Source: Halapricum hydrolyticum
GTDB taxonomy: Archaea; Halobacteriota; Halobacteria; Halobacteriales; Haloarculaceae
Direction: 5' to 3'
Length of the DNA: 64,000 nt
Assembly (NCBI GenBank): GCA_025517565.1
Contig: JAOPKD010000001.1
Location: 310,001 to 374,000, forward strand
Shown here piece by piece: positions 15,458 through 24,695 of this stretch (position 1 is its first letter; every line of letters starts with the position of its first letter). The notes under the pieces are model-generated. The model was given only the letters and a program-made list of their open reading frames with translations. It ran no database searches and was not told the DNA's origin. The position numbers and the translations under genes are program-made.

Positions 15458-17296
15458 TCAGACTCCCCAGATCGCCGCGATACCGAGCGTCGTCACCACG
15501 GCGAGCAGCAACTGCAGCGGCGCACCGATCCGCACGTAGTCGGTGAACCGATACCCGCCCGGACTGTAGACCATCAGGTTCGTCTGATAACCCATCGGGG
15601 TCATGAAGGCCGTCGAGCCCGCGAACGTGACCGCCAGCACGAACGCGAACGCGTTCGCACCCAGATCCGCCGCCGTCGAGACGGCGATCGGCAACACCAG
15701 CGCGACGCTGGCGACCGGCGTGATGAGGTTCGCGAGCAATCCGGTCAGCAGGTAAAACAGCGCGACCGTGCCGATCGCGGGCAGCACCGTCGACACGTCG
15801 GTGATGTGTGCCGCGAGATACGCTGCCGCGCCGGTCCGGTCCATCGCCAGCCCGAGCGGGATCACGCCCGCGAGCAGGAAGATGACTTCCCAGTTGACGG
15901 CCGCGTAGGCCCGTTCCGGATCGATGATGCCGCCGAGGACCATCGCCACGACGCCACCGAGCGCCGCGACCGAGATTGCCAGCAGATCGGCGGCGGCGAC
16001 CGCGATCACGCCGAGGACGATCCCGATCGCGAGCCCCGCCTCGCGCCAGTCGATCGGCTCCGGCTCCGGGAGTCCGTCGCCGACAGCTTCCGTGACGAGC
16101 AGTTCGCCCGTCTCTTCGAGGTGGTCGATCCCGCTCTGCGTCGCGTAGATCAACAGTCCGTCCCCTTCAGAGAGTCCCACGTCTGCAACGTCTTGGACGA
16201 CAAGGGACCCACCGCGGCGAGCGGCCAGCACCGTCGCGTCGAATCGCTCTTCCAGGCGAGCGTCGCCGACCGCCTGCCCGATCAGTCCCGACCTGCTCGG
16301 CACGATCACCTCCGCGAGCGTCCCCCGGCCAGAACCCAGCGCCAGTTCCTCTTCGGTCACCCTGGCCTGCGGAAGCCGACGCAGCCCGGCCACGTCGACA
16401 AACGACTGGGCGGCCGGCGCTTCCGCCCGGATCGTCAGCACGTCACCGGCCTTGATCGCCCGGTCAGAGCCGGTGGCCACGAACGTCTCCCCGCCACGGA
16501 GCAGCTGCAGGATCTTGACCGCGTCCGTCCGGGCTTCGGCCGGCGTGAGACCGACCACCGACGACGACTCCGGGACGTACACCCTGGAGAGCCGTCCCCC
16601 GAGACCGAACTCCTCGGTGAGGTCGTGAGGCTCGATTCGGGACGGCAACAGCAGCGGCCCGACCGTCAGCAGATAGACCGAGCCGACCGCGAGCACGAGC
16701 AGTCCCAGCGGCGTGAACTGGAACATCGAAAACGGCGTGCCGGCCACACCGAGATCGGCGGCGACCGAACTCGCGAGCAAGTTCGTCGACGTGCCGATCA
16801 GCGTCAGCGTCCCGCCGAGCATCGCGGCGTAGGACAGGGGGATGAGGAACTTCGAGGGCGAGGTGTGGGTCCGATCGGCCAGGTCCGTGATCATCGGGAT
16901 GAAAAGCGCGACGACCGGCGTGTTGTTGACGACGCCGGCCAGCGGCCCGGTGATACCGACGGTCGCGCCGAGCAGTCGCCCTCGGCTGTCGCCCGCGTAC
17001 CGCGCGACGACGTGTTCCAGCTGGTCGACCACGCCCGTCCGCTGGACGCCCGCGCTGAGGATGTACATCGCGAGGATCGTGATCGTCGCAGTGCTGGCGA
17101 ACCCGGAGAGCGCGGCCTCGGCGTCGACGCCCGTGTAATCCTGCAGGACGACCAGCGAGACGAGCACCGACAGCGCCGTGATGTCGCTCGGGATCGCCTC
17201 GCTGACGAACAGCACGACCGCCGCCGCGACGACCGCGAACACGACGGCGATCCCGGGCGTCAGTTCCAGACCGGCCTGCAAGAGCATTGTCCGCAT
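15458..17296 (-). CDS. SLC13/DASS-family permease with two RCK_C (TrkA-C) domains
   Basis: A 612-residue anion or dicarboxylate/sulfate-type symporter. The two membrane halves (about 1-195 and 410-612) each hold the family's hairpin motifs, including GPLAGVVNNTPVVALFIPM and the second-half LITPVASVALVLPIA. Between them lie two soluble RCK_C domains (about 215-300 and 305-395), which bind regulatory ligands. Such proteins move sulfate, citrate or similar anions with sodium; the substrate is not predictable. A 5-7-5 inverted repeat (ATGCA...TGCAT, 17354-17370) lies upstream, and a Usp gene lies downstream in the same operon. Confidence 0.88.
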   Translation of the reverse strand: MRTMLLQAGLELTPGIAVVFAVVAAAVVLFVSEAIPSDITALSVLVSLVVLQDYTGVDAEAALSGFASTATITILAMYILSAGVQRTGVVDQLEHVVARYAGDSRGRLLGATVGITGPLAGVVNNTPVVALFIPMITDLADRTHTSPSKFLIPLSYAAMLGGTLTLIGTSTNLLASSVAADLGVAGTPFSMFQFTPLGLLVLAVGSVYLLTVGPLLLPSRIEPHDLTEEFGLGGRLSRVYVPESSSVVGLTPAEARTDAVKILQLLRGGETFVATGSDRAIKAGDVLTIRAEAPAAQSFVDVAGLRRLPQARVTEEELALGSGRGTLAEVIVPSRSGLIGQAVGDARLEERFDATVLAARRGGSLVVQDVADVGLSEGDGLLIYATQSGIDHLEETGELLVTEAVGDGLPEPEPIDWREAGLAIGIVLGVIAVAAADLLAISVAALGGVVAMVLGGIIDPERAYAAVNWEVIFLLAGVIPLGLAMDRTGAAAYLAAHITDVSTVLPAIGTVALFYLLTGLLANLITPVASVALVLPIAVSTAADLGANAFAFVLAVTFAGSTAFMTPMGYQTNLMVYSPGGYRFTDYVRIGAPLQLLLAVVTTLGIAAIWGV

Positions 17297-17435
17297 TTCG
17301 TCGATGGGTCACGTCAACGTTCGGGTCGATGATCGACGGCTCCCGAATATAGTATGCAATATCAATGCATCCTAATTTCGAATAGTAGAGAGTGATACAT
17401 TAGCTACTCCGTTCTCCTTGCCACCTTCCCGTAGC

Positions 17436-17443
17436 TATATTAT
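17436..17443 (+). promoter_or_regulatory. TATA box for Usp gene
   Basis: TATATTAT sits 26-33 bases before the ATG at 17469, fitting a leaderless start. Confidence 0.55.
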
Positions 17444-17468
17444 CTCTGGCGTGAGAATTTACTGACAG

Positions 17469-17873
17469 ATGTACCGGGTGCTGATGCCGATCGATGGGAG
17501 CGAGTCACGTGGGCAAGCACAGGCCGAGGCAGTCACCGCGTTTCCCGATGCGGCAGAGAGCGTCCACGTGACACTACTGTACGTGTTTGACGACGAAGAC
17601 GAAAAAGAGACGACTGCTCCCGAAGAGATCGACGGCGGACGAGTAGCAGCAACTCGATTACGGGACGCAGGCATTACCGTCGAGCAATCCTCCCGCGTCG
17701 GCGACCCGGCAATCGAGATCCTCGCTGCAGCCGACGAGATCGACGCCGACCAGATCGTCCTGGGCGGCCGCAAGCGGTCCCCGGTCGGTGCGATCCTGTT
17801 CGGCAGCGTCAGCCAGTCCGTTATCACTGATGCCGACCGACCCGTCACCGTCACGGGCGAAGTGACACGTTGA
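17469..17873 (+). CDS. Universal stress protein
   Basis: A 134-residue single-domain Usp. It opens YRVLMPIDGSESRG and closes with GGRKRSPVGAILFGSVSQSV, a well-kept nucleotide-binding loop of the form common in haloarchaea. It is divergently placed from the SLC13 permease gene, giving a Usp gene on both sides of the transporter. A three-copy 28-bp tandem repeat follows directly after the stop codon. Confidence 0.9.
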   Translation: MYRVLMPIDGSESRGQAQAEAVTAFPDAAESVHVTLLYVFDDEDEKETTAPEEIDGGRVAATRLRDAGITVEQSSRVGDPAIEILAAADEIDADQIVLGGRKRSPVGAILFGSVSQSVITDADRPVTVTGEVTR

Positions 17874-17884
17874 CCTCCGATGGC

Positions 17885-17968
17885 GGACCGAAAGCGAGCC
17901 AGCGGTGAGGGAGGGCCGAAAACGAGCCGGCGGTGAGGGAGGGCCGAAAACGAGCCAGCGGGGAGGCG
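17885..17968. repeat. 28-bp tandem repeat, three copies
   Basis: Units 17885-17912, 17913-17940 and 17941-17968 each follow the pattern GG(A/G)CCGAAA(A/G)CGAGCC...GGTGAGGGA with a few substitutions. The array starts 11 bases after the Usp stop codon. The period is not a multiple of three and no reading frame is conserved, so it is non-coding. Confidence 0.8.
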
Positions 17969-18087
17969 GCCAGAGCCGATCCCGATGACCACGTGGGCAC
18001 GCAGCGGGGTGACTGTGCCACCGTCGCCACCGGCGTCTACTGACGGTATAATAAAGGGTGTACCGGAAGGTCAAACAGCGTTTTGAG

Positions 18088-18822
18088 CTACCGGAGGTGC
18101 CAGACGAGCAGCCACAGCGCGAGGACGACCGCACCGCCGGCGAAAAACAGCAGTCCGGGTTCGATACCGGCCGCCGCGTCGGTCGCTTCCGGAGTCGACG
18201 TGACCGTCGTCGTCACGTCCGTCGCAGTCGTCGTTATGGAGTCTGTCACGTTCGTCGCTTGGAGGACGTACTCCGTCCCATTGACCGCAGTCTCGCCGCC
18301 CGACGTCGTGCCGGTGGCTCCGTCTAGCGCCGCCGTCTCGTTGCCACCCGGCACCGCGCTGCCCTCGCCGGGTGATGTTCCGGCGTCACCGTACAACCGC
18401 TGGACTGCGAGGCTCCCGATTCCGAGGATGCCGAGCCCGCCGAGTAGCCGCGAGAGGGCCGCTCTGAGACCAGTCGTGTCGTCTTCGTTGCCGGCGAAAA
18501 TGACCAGCGGCTGATCCGCGGGCGCGTACACGTCCATCTCGCGGCCTTTCGCGGAATAGGCCGTGTCGACGACAGACACCGCACCGGCAGACTGGAGCTT
18601 CTCGAGGTGGTACTGAGCGTTCTGCAGGGACGTGTCCGCGCGCTCGGCCAGCTCGGAAGGTGGCGCGGGTTCCTCGTGTAGCTCGGCCAGCAGTTGCCGG
18701 GCAGTGTCCGAAGAGAGTGCCGAAATCACGTCGTCAGCGTCGTCGCTGTCGACGCCGATCACCCGTGGTTCGGCGTCGGCCTCGGCAGCCGACGTGTCCG
18801 GTCGGGAGGGCAGCAGCGACAT
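18088..18822 (-). CDS. Membrane-anchored winged-helix (ArsR-like) regulator
   Basis: A 244-residue protein. Residues 25-105 form an ArsR-type winged helix (ISALSSDTARQLLAELHEE, then a recognition helix around SLQNAQYHLEKLQSAGAV). Two membrane segments follow (about 120-140 and 222-243). Between them is an 80-residue loop rich in Thr, Gly and Asn, which by topology should face the outside. Such membrane-bound one-component regulators may sense surface conditions. It is transcribed alone; the upstream side holds a 101-bp palindromic element. No ligand or target can be predicted. Confidence 0.78.
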   Translation of the reverse strand: MSLLPSRPDTSAAEADAEPRVIGVDSDDADDVISALSSDTARQLLAELHEEPAPPSELAERADTSLQNAQYHLEKLQSAGAVSVVDTAYSAKGREMDVYAPADQPLVIFAGNEDDTTGLRAALSRLLGGLGILGIGSLAVQRLYGDAGTSPGEGSAVPGGNETAALDGATGTTSGGETAVNGTEYVLQATNVTDSITTTATDVTTTVTSTPEATDAAAGIEPGLLFFAGGAVVLALWLLVWHLR

Positions 18823-18874
18823 TACTTCCCGGTAACACAGCCGATTGTATGAATCTTGCCCGTCGATCCGAAGT

Positions 18875-18975
18875 GTAGGGATTATCGTAGCCGGTTGGAG
18901 GAGTCCCCACGCCCGACCGAGCGGTGGAAATCGATTGCACCAGCGAAATCGATGGATTGCTACGATAATCCCTAT
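18875..18975. repeat. 101-bp palindromic element, family A copy C
   Basis: The ends GTAGGGATTATCGTAG and CTACGATAATCCCTAT pair at 15 of 16 positions. The interior aligns without gaps to the elements at 27739-27838 (same orientation, one base shorter) and 27921-28021 (reverse), keeping segments such as TTGGAGGA and the inner hairpin AAATC-GATG-GATTG. It is non-coding and lies between the membrane-bound regulator and sod. Confidence 0.82.
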
Positions 18976-19037
18976 CGCTCCCTGCGAAGAGAGACGTCAC
19001 TCCGGAAGGTTCGAAAAACGAAGGAAGTTGAGCCGAC

Positions 19038-19649
19038 TTACTCGATCCGGCTGACGACTTTCTCGTACTGTTCGGCGACGTTGTCCCAGTCGACGACCTC
19101 GAAGAACGCGTCGATGAACTCGCCGCGCTTCGGGCCGTAGTCGTAGTAGTAGGAGTGCTCCCAGACGTCAAGCGCCAGGATCGGGTGTGAGCCCCACAGC
19201 GCGCCCTGGTCGTGCTTGTCGACGACGAGGTTGCGCAGCTGCTTGGCAACGGGGTCGTATACCAGCAGCGCCCAGCCACCGGCGGCACCCGCAGCGGCCT
19301 CGAATTCACCCTTCCAGCCCTCGTAGGAGCCGAAGTCTTCCTCGATGCGCTCGCGGAGTGCGCCGTCCGGTTCGCCGCCGCCGTTGGGATCCATGTTCTC
19401 CCAGAACAGCGTGTGCAGGTAGTGACCGCTGCCGTTGTGGGTCACGCTGCGGATCGCGCTTCCCGACGAACCGAACTCGCCGGCCTCACGGTTCGCCGCG
19501 AGCGTCTCTTCGGCGCTTTCGAGGCCGTTCACGTACCCCTGATGATGGGTGTCGTGATGCCAGGTCAACACCTGCTCGGAGATGTGTGGCTCCAGCGCGT
19601 CGTAGTCGTACGGGAGTGGGGGTAGCTCGGGTTCTGAATGCTCGCTCAT
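19038..19649 (-). CDS. sod: Superoxide dismutase (Mn/Fe type)
   Basis: A 203-residue Mn/Fe superoxide dismutase that converts superoxide to oxygen and peroxide. All four metal ligands are visible: a His in LTWHHDTHHQGYVNG, a His in GHYLHTLFWENM, the Asp of ALDVWEHSYYYDYG and the His that follows it. The frame continues upstream, but the ATG at 19649, preceded by GGTGAT and a TTTAAC box further up, gives the family's N-terminus (PPLPYDYDALEPHI). It diverges from the MBL-fold gene. Confidence 0.96.
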   Translation of the reverse strand: MSEHSEPELPPLPYDYDALEPHISEQVLTWHHDTHHQGYVNGLESAEETLAANREAGEFGSSGSAIRSVTHNGSGHYLHTLFWENMDPNGGGEPDGALRERIEEDFGSYEGWKGEFEAAAGAAGGWALLVYDPVAKQLRNLVVDKHDQGALWGSHPILALDVWEHSYYYDYGPKRGEFIDAFFEVVDWDNVAEQYEKVVSRIE

Positions 19650-19782
19650 CGGAATATCACCGTCTGTATCATCGGCCGGTAACCTGTTAAACTTTGAGGA
19701 AGCATTCGGTAACACACCACACGAACAGCCTGACGGCGGGACGACCGTCACGCCTTTTCGCCACCGACACGATACCCAGACT

Positions 19783-20535
19783 ATGGACGTGACGTTTCTC
19801 GGGACGGGCAGCGCGATGGCGACCGGCGACCGGTTTCAGACCGGCCTGTTGCTGGAGGCCGGATCGGATCGACTGCTACTCGACTGTGGGAGTGGCATCC
19901 TGCACGCGCTCGGGCGGACCGATGCGGGATACGAAAGCGTGGACACGGTGCTTTTGACCCACCACCATCTGGACCACGTGTCGGACCTGCTGGCGCTGTT
20001 GAAAGCGCGCTGGCTCGCCGGCGCCGACTCGCTTTCGGTCGCCGGCCCGCCTGGCACGTCGACGCTCGTGGACGATCTGCTCGACGTCCACGAATACCTC
20101 GACGGCCGCGTCGATCTCGCGGTCCGGGATCTGACGGGTGAGCCGTTCTCGCTGGCCGGATTCGACGGTCGAACGATCGAGACCACCCACTCGATGCAGT
20201 GTTTCGCGTATCGGCTCACTCATCCCGACAGCGACGCCACGTTCGTCTTCAGCGGCGACAGTGCGGCCGCGCGCGATCTGCTCGCGTTCGCCGACGGGGC
20301 CGACGTCCTCGTCCACGACTGTTCGTTTCCCGACAGCGTCCAGACGGATAATCACGCGACGCCGACGCAACTGGGACGTGCGCTGCGGGACGCTGACGCG
20401 TCGTTCGAGCGCGTGTATCTGACCCATCTCTATCCGCACACGGACGGGCACCACGAGGAAATGCTCGACTCGATCGGCAAGTACTACGACGGTGACGTCC
20501 GGTTCGCGTCCGACGGGCTGACGATCAGCCTCTAG
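19783..20535 (+). CDS. Metallo-beta-lactamase fold hydrolase (RNase Z-like)
   Basis: A 250-residue MBL-fold protein. The motif THHHLDHVSD (residues 59-68) gives the zinc site. A later His lies in ETTHSMQCFAYRL, the Asp in FSGDSAA, and the final His in YLTHLYPH. The overall pattern is closest to RNase Z/arylsulfatase-like phosphodiesterases, but it lacks the exosite of true tRNase Z and is shorter than that family. The end overlaps the convergent histidine kinase gene by four bases. Confidence 0.85.
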   Translation: MDVTFLGTGSAMATGDRFQTGLLLEAGSDRLLLDCGSGILHALGRTDAGYESVDTVLLTHHHLDHVSDLLALLKARWLAGADSLSVAGPPGTSTLVDDLLDVHEYLDGRVDLAVRDLTGEPFSLAGFDGRTIETTHSMQCFAYRLTHPDSDATFVFSGDSAAARDLLAFADGADVLVHDCSFPDSVQTDNHATPTQLGRALRDADASFERVYLTHLYPHTDGHHEEMLDSIGKYYDGDVRFASDGLTISL

Positions 20536-21686
20536 ACGCGCTGGAGCGTCACCCGAAACTCCGCCCCGCCGTATTCGCTGTCGGTCACTTCGACTGCCCC
20601 GCCGTAGGATTCGGTCAGCGTGCGCACGAACCCCAGGCCGAGCCCCGTGCCGTCGCTACTCGGGCCTTTCTCACCCATCTCGAACAGTTCGTCACGGATC
20701 TCCGCTGGGATCCCGCTGCCGTCATCGGCCATCCCGACGACCACGCTCGACGGCGTCGCCTCGGCATACATCGAGACCGTGACACCCCCCTCGTTGTGCA
20801 CGGCCGCGTTCGAGAGCACGTTCTGGAAGACCGAGTCCAGCAGGTCGCCGCCGTAGACCCGATAGTCGAATTCGGCCGGATCGAACTCGACAGTGAGTGA
20901 CTCGTACTGTGAGTGGGTGGTTTCGACGACGGACGCGAGTGCGTCCCTGAGGTCGCGCGGCACGGGTTCCGCTTCGGCTTCGAGCCTCGAAACGAGGTTA
21001 CCGACGCGCTGGATGAGATCGCTCGAACTCTCGGCTGCACGACATATCTTCCTCGCGTAGCGCTCGTGGTCTCCCTCGAGCTCCTCGACGAGGATATCGG
21101 CGAACCCGGAGATGACCTGCAGGTCGTTGCCGAGGTCGTGACGTAACAGCCGGTCGTACAGCTCGACCATCTCCTTTCGCTTGGCGAGGTCCGTGCGCGC
21201 TCGCTCGAGTTCCTGATGTGATCGAATGTTGCTGATCGCGGTCGCGGCGTGTGACGCGAGCATCTCCAGCGGCGTGGCGTAGCTCTCGCCGATGTCCTCG
21301 TTCGTGGCCGTTCTGACAACGAGCACGACCACCACGTCGTCGACGATCGTCGCCGGCACGGCCAGCGCCGCCTCGGCGCCCGAATCGGTAGGCACACCAG
21401 CCTCACTGTCGGTCTCAGTCGTCGTCTCACCGGACTCGACGGCCGCCCGGGCGACCGGTCCTGGCTGATCCCCAGCACTCCGGTCCAGGCGTGTGCTCTC
21501 GATAATCTCGGGTTCCCCTTCCCGGACTTCGATAAACGTCGTCGACTCGAAATCGAACAGCAGTGACACCGCCTCAAGAGTGAGCGACACGACTTCTTCG
21601 ACCGTTTCGCAGCTGTTGAGTGCCTGCCCGTAGTTGTTCAGGTCTGCGACCTGGCGGGCGAATTCCGGCTGTTCCTCGAATGACAT
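20532..21686 (-). CDS. GAF-domain sensor histidine kinase
   Basis: A 384-residue soluble two-component kinase. A GAF domain spans about residues 15-155, a short coiled linker follows, then a HisKA helix with the phospho-acceptor in LLRHDLGNDL (His183). The ATPase domain has N-box QNVLSNAAVHN, G1 DDGSGIP and G2 GTGLGLGFV. No membrane segment is present, so it senses an intracellular signal. No response regulator gene is adjacent, as is typical for haloarchaeal orphan kinases. Confidence 0.92.
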   Translation of the reverse strand: MSFEEQPEFARQVADLNNYGQALNSCETVEEVVSLTLEAVSLLFDFESTTFIEVREGEPEIIESTRLDRSAGDQPGPVARAAVESGETTTETDSEAGVPTDSGAEAALAVPATIVDDVVVVLVVRTATNEDIGESYATPLEMLASHAATAISNIRSHQELERARTDLAKRKEMVELYDRLLRHDLGNDLQVISGFADILVEELEGDHERYARKICRAAESSSDLIQRVGNLVSRLEAEAEPVPRDLRDALASVVETTHSQYESLTVEFDPAEFDYRVYGGDLLDSVFQNVLSNAAVHNEGGVTVSMYAEATPSSVVVGMADDGSGIPAEIRDELFEMGEKGPSSDGTGLGLGFVRTLTESYGGAVEVTDSEYGGAEFRVTLQRV

Positions 21687-21761
21687 CTGTTCGCTGTCAG
21701 TCCAACTATTCTGTCATCAACGTATGACGACAAAATCGTTTCGGTCGCCGTCGCGTGGTTG

Positions 21762-22829
21762 TCAGGAGATGCGATATCGAAGGAGCGCGGCGATCCCGCC
21801 GAGATTCGATAGTTGCTGGCCGGGGTCGAACTCGCCCGAAAAGACGGTCACGCCCCCGCCTTTCTGTTCGGTCGTCTCGATGATCCGATCGGCGTCCAGG
21901 TCCCACTGATCCCCGCCGGACCGCTCGGATCGGAGGTGTTCGTCAAGGACGAGCAGGTGTTCGATTGCGCCGTAGTCGGCCGCTTCGGCGACTTCGTCTG
22001 GTCCGTAGGCGACCGGCTCGTCGGTCGCGATCCGTTCGGTCAGTTCGTCGATCAACTCGGCCTCGTTCGCGATACGGGTCTCCTGCTGGATCTCCTCGAC
22101 TGCGCCGCGCTTGAGGACTTCGTGGACGCCCCGATCCCCGACGGCGCTGGTATCGACGGTCGTGATCGACTCGGCCAGTTCCGGGGCGCTGTCCTCGATG
22201 TAGTCCAAGGCGTCCTGTTTCGTGAACCCCGGGCCGGCGAGGACGATCGCGTCGACGTCGAGGCGAGTCAGGACGGCAGTCAACTCCTCGAACAGCTCTT
22301 CGCGTGGCCGGGCGTAATCGCCCTTTCCGGTCGGACCGGAGATGCTCGCGCGCTCGTCGGTCCCGTACTGAGCGATCGTGTGCACGTAGGCCTGTCCCTC
22401 TTCGACAGTCGCGATGGCGACGTCGGGGTTGTCGGCGGCCTCCTCGGCCTCCTTGAGGCGGTCGAGCTGGTCCGGATTCCAGACCTTCTCGATGTCGAGT
22501 TCGGTGTGCTCCTCGACGTTGATCGTGTGATGGAGGCCGAGCTGGTCTTCTCGCGAGCAGTCGGCGATGACGCCGGAGACGCGCAATCGGTTGGCGAACT
22601 TCGCGAACTCGACGTCCTCAACGTCCAGTTTCACCCACAGGTGTTCGCGCTCGCCGCCCGTGTCCCGCAGTTCCTCCTCGTTGCGCTGGATGCGCCGCGT
22701 GGTGTCGCCGGCGACCTGATCGCCGGGGTCGATGACGTGCGAGAGGTGCCACAGGTCGTCGAGGCTCTCGGGGACGACGGTGATCCGCTCGCCCCCACCT
22801 TCGACCGGCTGGCGCTCTGCGATTCGCAT
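21762..22829 (-). CDS. pelA: mRNA surveillance protein pelota
   Basis: A 355-residue archaeal pelota (Dom34), the eRF1 relative that recognises stalled ribosomes and acts with an EF1A-like GTPase and RLI to split them. The Sm-like N-terminal domain (about 1-130) contains [20 protein letters not shown]. The central domain (about 135-260) lacks the GGQ motif of release factors, as expected, and the C-terminal eRF1_3 domain ends the chain. It lies 75 bases upstream of the histidine kinase gene and 69 bases downstream of ipk, all on the minus strand. Confidence 0.94.
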   Translation of the reverse strand: MRIAERQPVEGGGERITVVPESLDDLWHLSHVIDPGDQVAGDTTRRIQRNEEELRDTGGEREHLWVKLDVEDVEFAKFANRLRVSGVIADCSREDQLGLHHTINVEEHTELDIEKVWNPDQLDRLKEAEEAADNPDVAIATVEEGQAYVHTIAQYGTDERASISGPTGKGDYARPREELFEELTAVLTRLDVDAIVLAGPGFTKQDALDYIEDSAPELAESITTVDTSAVGDRGVHEVLKRGAVEEIQQETRIANEAELIDELTERIATDEPVAYGPDEVAEAADYGAIEHLLVLDEHLRSERSGGDQWDLDADRIIETTEQKGGGVTVFSGEFDPGQQLSNLGGIAALLRYRIS

Positions 22830-22898
22830 ATCCCTCGTTCCGGCTGGCGTCGGTAAGTGCCTGCTGATAGTGTCGTCAGTGTCAACCGCTACGACCGA

Positions 22899-23639
22899 TC
22901 AGCGCTCGCGATGGACGAGCGTTCCGGGACGGCCACCGGACAGGAACGTCCGCAGGTCCGCGGGACCGAACACCGACGCTGGCGTCTCGAGTTCCAGCAG
23001 CGCCCGTATCTTGGCGGCCATCCCGCCGGTCACGTCGGTCGCCTCGCTCTCACCAAGTGCCGACGCGACCGTCTCGAAATCAGTGATCCGGTCGATCACC
23101 TCGCCGCCGTCGAGGACGCCGGGGACCGTCGAGCAGACGCCGACGCGATCGGCTCCCAGTCGCTCGGCCAGCAGGGTGACGATCTCGTCGCCGCTGAGGA
23201 TCGTCGCCCCCTTGTCAGCCTGGACGACCACGTCACCGTGGGTGACTGGCACGAACCCCTCGTCGAGCATCGTCGCGACCGGTTCGCCCGGGAACGCCGT
23301 TCGTCCGTCGCTGTCCCTGTAGGCGACCGAGAGCGGGCGGACAGGGAGCGCCGGCACGCCCCGGTCCTGCAGCGCCTCGACGACGGCGTCGTTCAGTGCC
23401 CCCATGGCGTCGTGGATCTCGCGGACGCCAGCGGCGTCGTGGGTCCCGTTCGTGTCGGTGACGCCGTGGGCGGCGGCGTGTGGATGGCCGAAGCTCCCGC
23501 CGCCGTGGATCACGACCAGCTCGTCCGCGTCCGCGTCGGCGACGGCGTCGGCCGCGTCCGCCAGCGTCGCCCGATCGACCGTCTCGGGTTCGTCCTTCTC
23601 GGTGACGACGCTCCCGCCGAGCTTGAGCACCGTCGTCAC
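22899..23639 (-). CDS. ipk: Isopentenyl phosphate kinase
   Basis: A 246-residue amino acid kinase-fold enzyme that phosphorylates isopentenyl phosphate to isopentenyl diphosphate, the last step of the archaeal mevalonate pathway. Visible motifs are VLKLGGSVVTEK at the start, VIHGGGSFGH with the catalytic His52, and the substrate region FVPVTHGDVV and ILSGDEIVTLLA. The start overlaps the mvk stop by four bases, so the two isoprenoid-lipid genes are translationally coupled. Confidence 0.94.
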   Translation of the reverse strand: MTTVLKLGGSVVTEKDEPETVDRATLADAADAVADADADELVVIHGGGSFGHPHAAAHGVTDTNGTHDAAGVREIHDAMGALNDAVVEALQDRGVPALPVRPLSVAYRDSDGRTAFPGEPVATMLDEGFVPVTHGDVVVQADKGATILSGDEIVTLLAERLGADRVGVCSTVPGVLDGGEVIDRITDFETVASALGESEATDVTGGMAAKIRALLELETPASVFGPADLRTFLSGGRPGTLVHRER

Positions 23640-24625
23640 GGTTCCACCCGGACTCCTTCGGTGTCCAGTTCGGCCCGGAAGACAGACTCACAGCCCTGCG
23701 TGTACCGCAGGGCCGTCTCGGTTCCATCGTCGGGATCGAGCGCGACGATACAGCCGCCACCGCCGGCCCCAGTCAGCTTCGCCCCGAGCGCGTCGCCCTC
23801 GCGGGCCGCCCAGACCATCGCGTCGAGCGTGCGCGAGGAAACGCCCAGCGCGGACAGCAGGCCGTGGTTGAAGTCCATCAGCTCACCCAGTTCCTCGAGG
23901 TCCCCCGCGGCGAGCGCCTGCTCGCCCCGACGGACGACGTCACCGATCGCGGCGACGGTGTCGGCGGCGAAGTCGTACTCCTCGCGCAGGTCCCGGACCC
24001 CGGCGACCAGCGCACCGGTATCGCCCGAGCCGCCGTCGTAGCCGACCACGAACGGCAGGTTCGGTACGTCCTCGATCCGACGGCAGTCGTCGCCCTCGAC
24101 GCGGACCGCACCGCCCATCGCCGAGCAGAACGTATCTGCGCGGGAGGCCTGGCCGTCCTGGACCTCGTACTCGACCCGATAGGCGCGGTCGGCGATCTCC
24201 GCGGCGTCGAGTTCGACGCCCAGTTCGCGCGTCGCGGCGTCGATAGCGGCGATCACGACCGCTGCCGAGGAGCCGAGCCCGGCACCGAGCGGGATCGCAC
24301 TCTCGATCGTGACGTCGAATCCGGCGTCGGGTGCGTCGGCCGCATCCCGGGCCTGCTCGACCGCCTCGTTGACGTAGCCCATCCCCTCTTCGAGCAGAGG
24401 CTCGGCGACGTCCACGTCCGGCGTTCCGGTCGCGTCGCCGTCGTATTCGACGGTGAACCCGTCGAGCGTCAGGTCGGTCGCGTTGACTCGCAACTTGTCG
24501 TCCCCGCGGCGTTCGGCCGTGACGCGGGCGCGACGTTCGATCGCACAGGGAACGGCAGGCTCACCGTAGACGACCGCGTGTTCCCCGAAGAGATACACCT
24601 TCCCGGGGGCGCTGGATGTGACCAT
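23636..24625 (-). CDS. mvk: Mevalonate kinase
   Basis: A 329-residue GHMP kinase that phosphorylates mevalonate. The family motifs are SAPGKVYLFGEHAVVYGEPA at the N-terminus, the ATP loop PLGAGLGSSAAVVIA near residues 110-125, and the C-terminal GAKLTGAGGGGCIVAL. The open frame runs about 55 codons further upstream, but the ATG at 24625 matches the family N-terminus (VTSSAPGKV). It is first in the mvk-ipk operon, which supplies C5 units for archaeol lipids and carotenoids. Confidence 0.95.
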   Translation of the reverse strand: MVTSSAPGKVYLFGEHAVVYGEPAVPCAIERRARVTAERRGDDKLRVNATDLTLDGFTVEYDGDATGTPDVDVAEPLLEEGMGYVNEAVEQARDAADAPDAGFDVTIESAIPLGAGLGSSAAVVIAAIDAATRELGVELDAAEIADRAYRVEYEVQDGQASRADTFCSAMGGAVRVEGDDCRRIEDVPNLPFVVGYDGGSGDTGALVAGVRDLREEYDFAADTVAAIGDVVRRGEQALAAGDLEELGELMDFNHGLLSALGVSSRTLDAMVWAAREGDALGAKLTGAGGGGCIVALDPDDGTETALRYTQGCESVFRAELDTEGVRVEP

Positions 24626-24695
24626 ACCCGTCCGTTGCAGTCCGGGGCACAAAGTGTGTTTCCAAGTACCGATCACGTCGCCGGCCGTTCCGATC

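Noticed and set aside
15266..17332. 688-codon plus-strand open frame antisense to the SLC13 permease
   Set aside because: Arg/Gln/Asp-rich shadow of a clear transporter gene; no start signal and no recognisable fold.
17885..18120. CRISPR array from the 28-bp repeats
   Set aside because: The units are directly adjacent with no spacers and there are only three; this is a simple tandem repeat.
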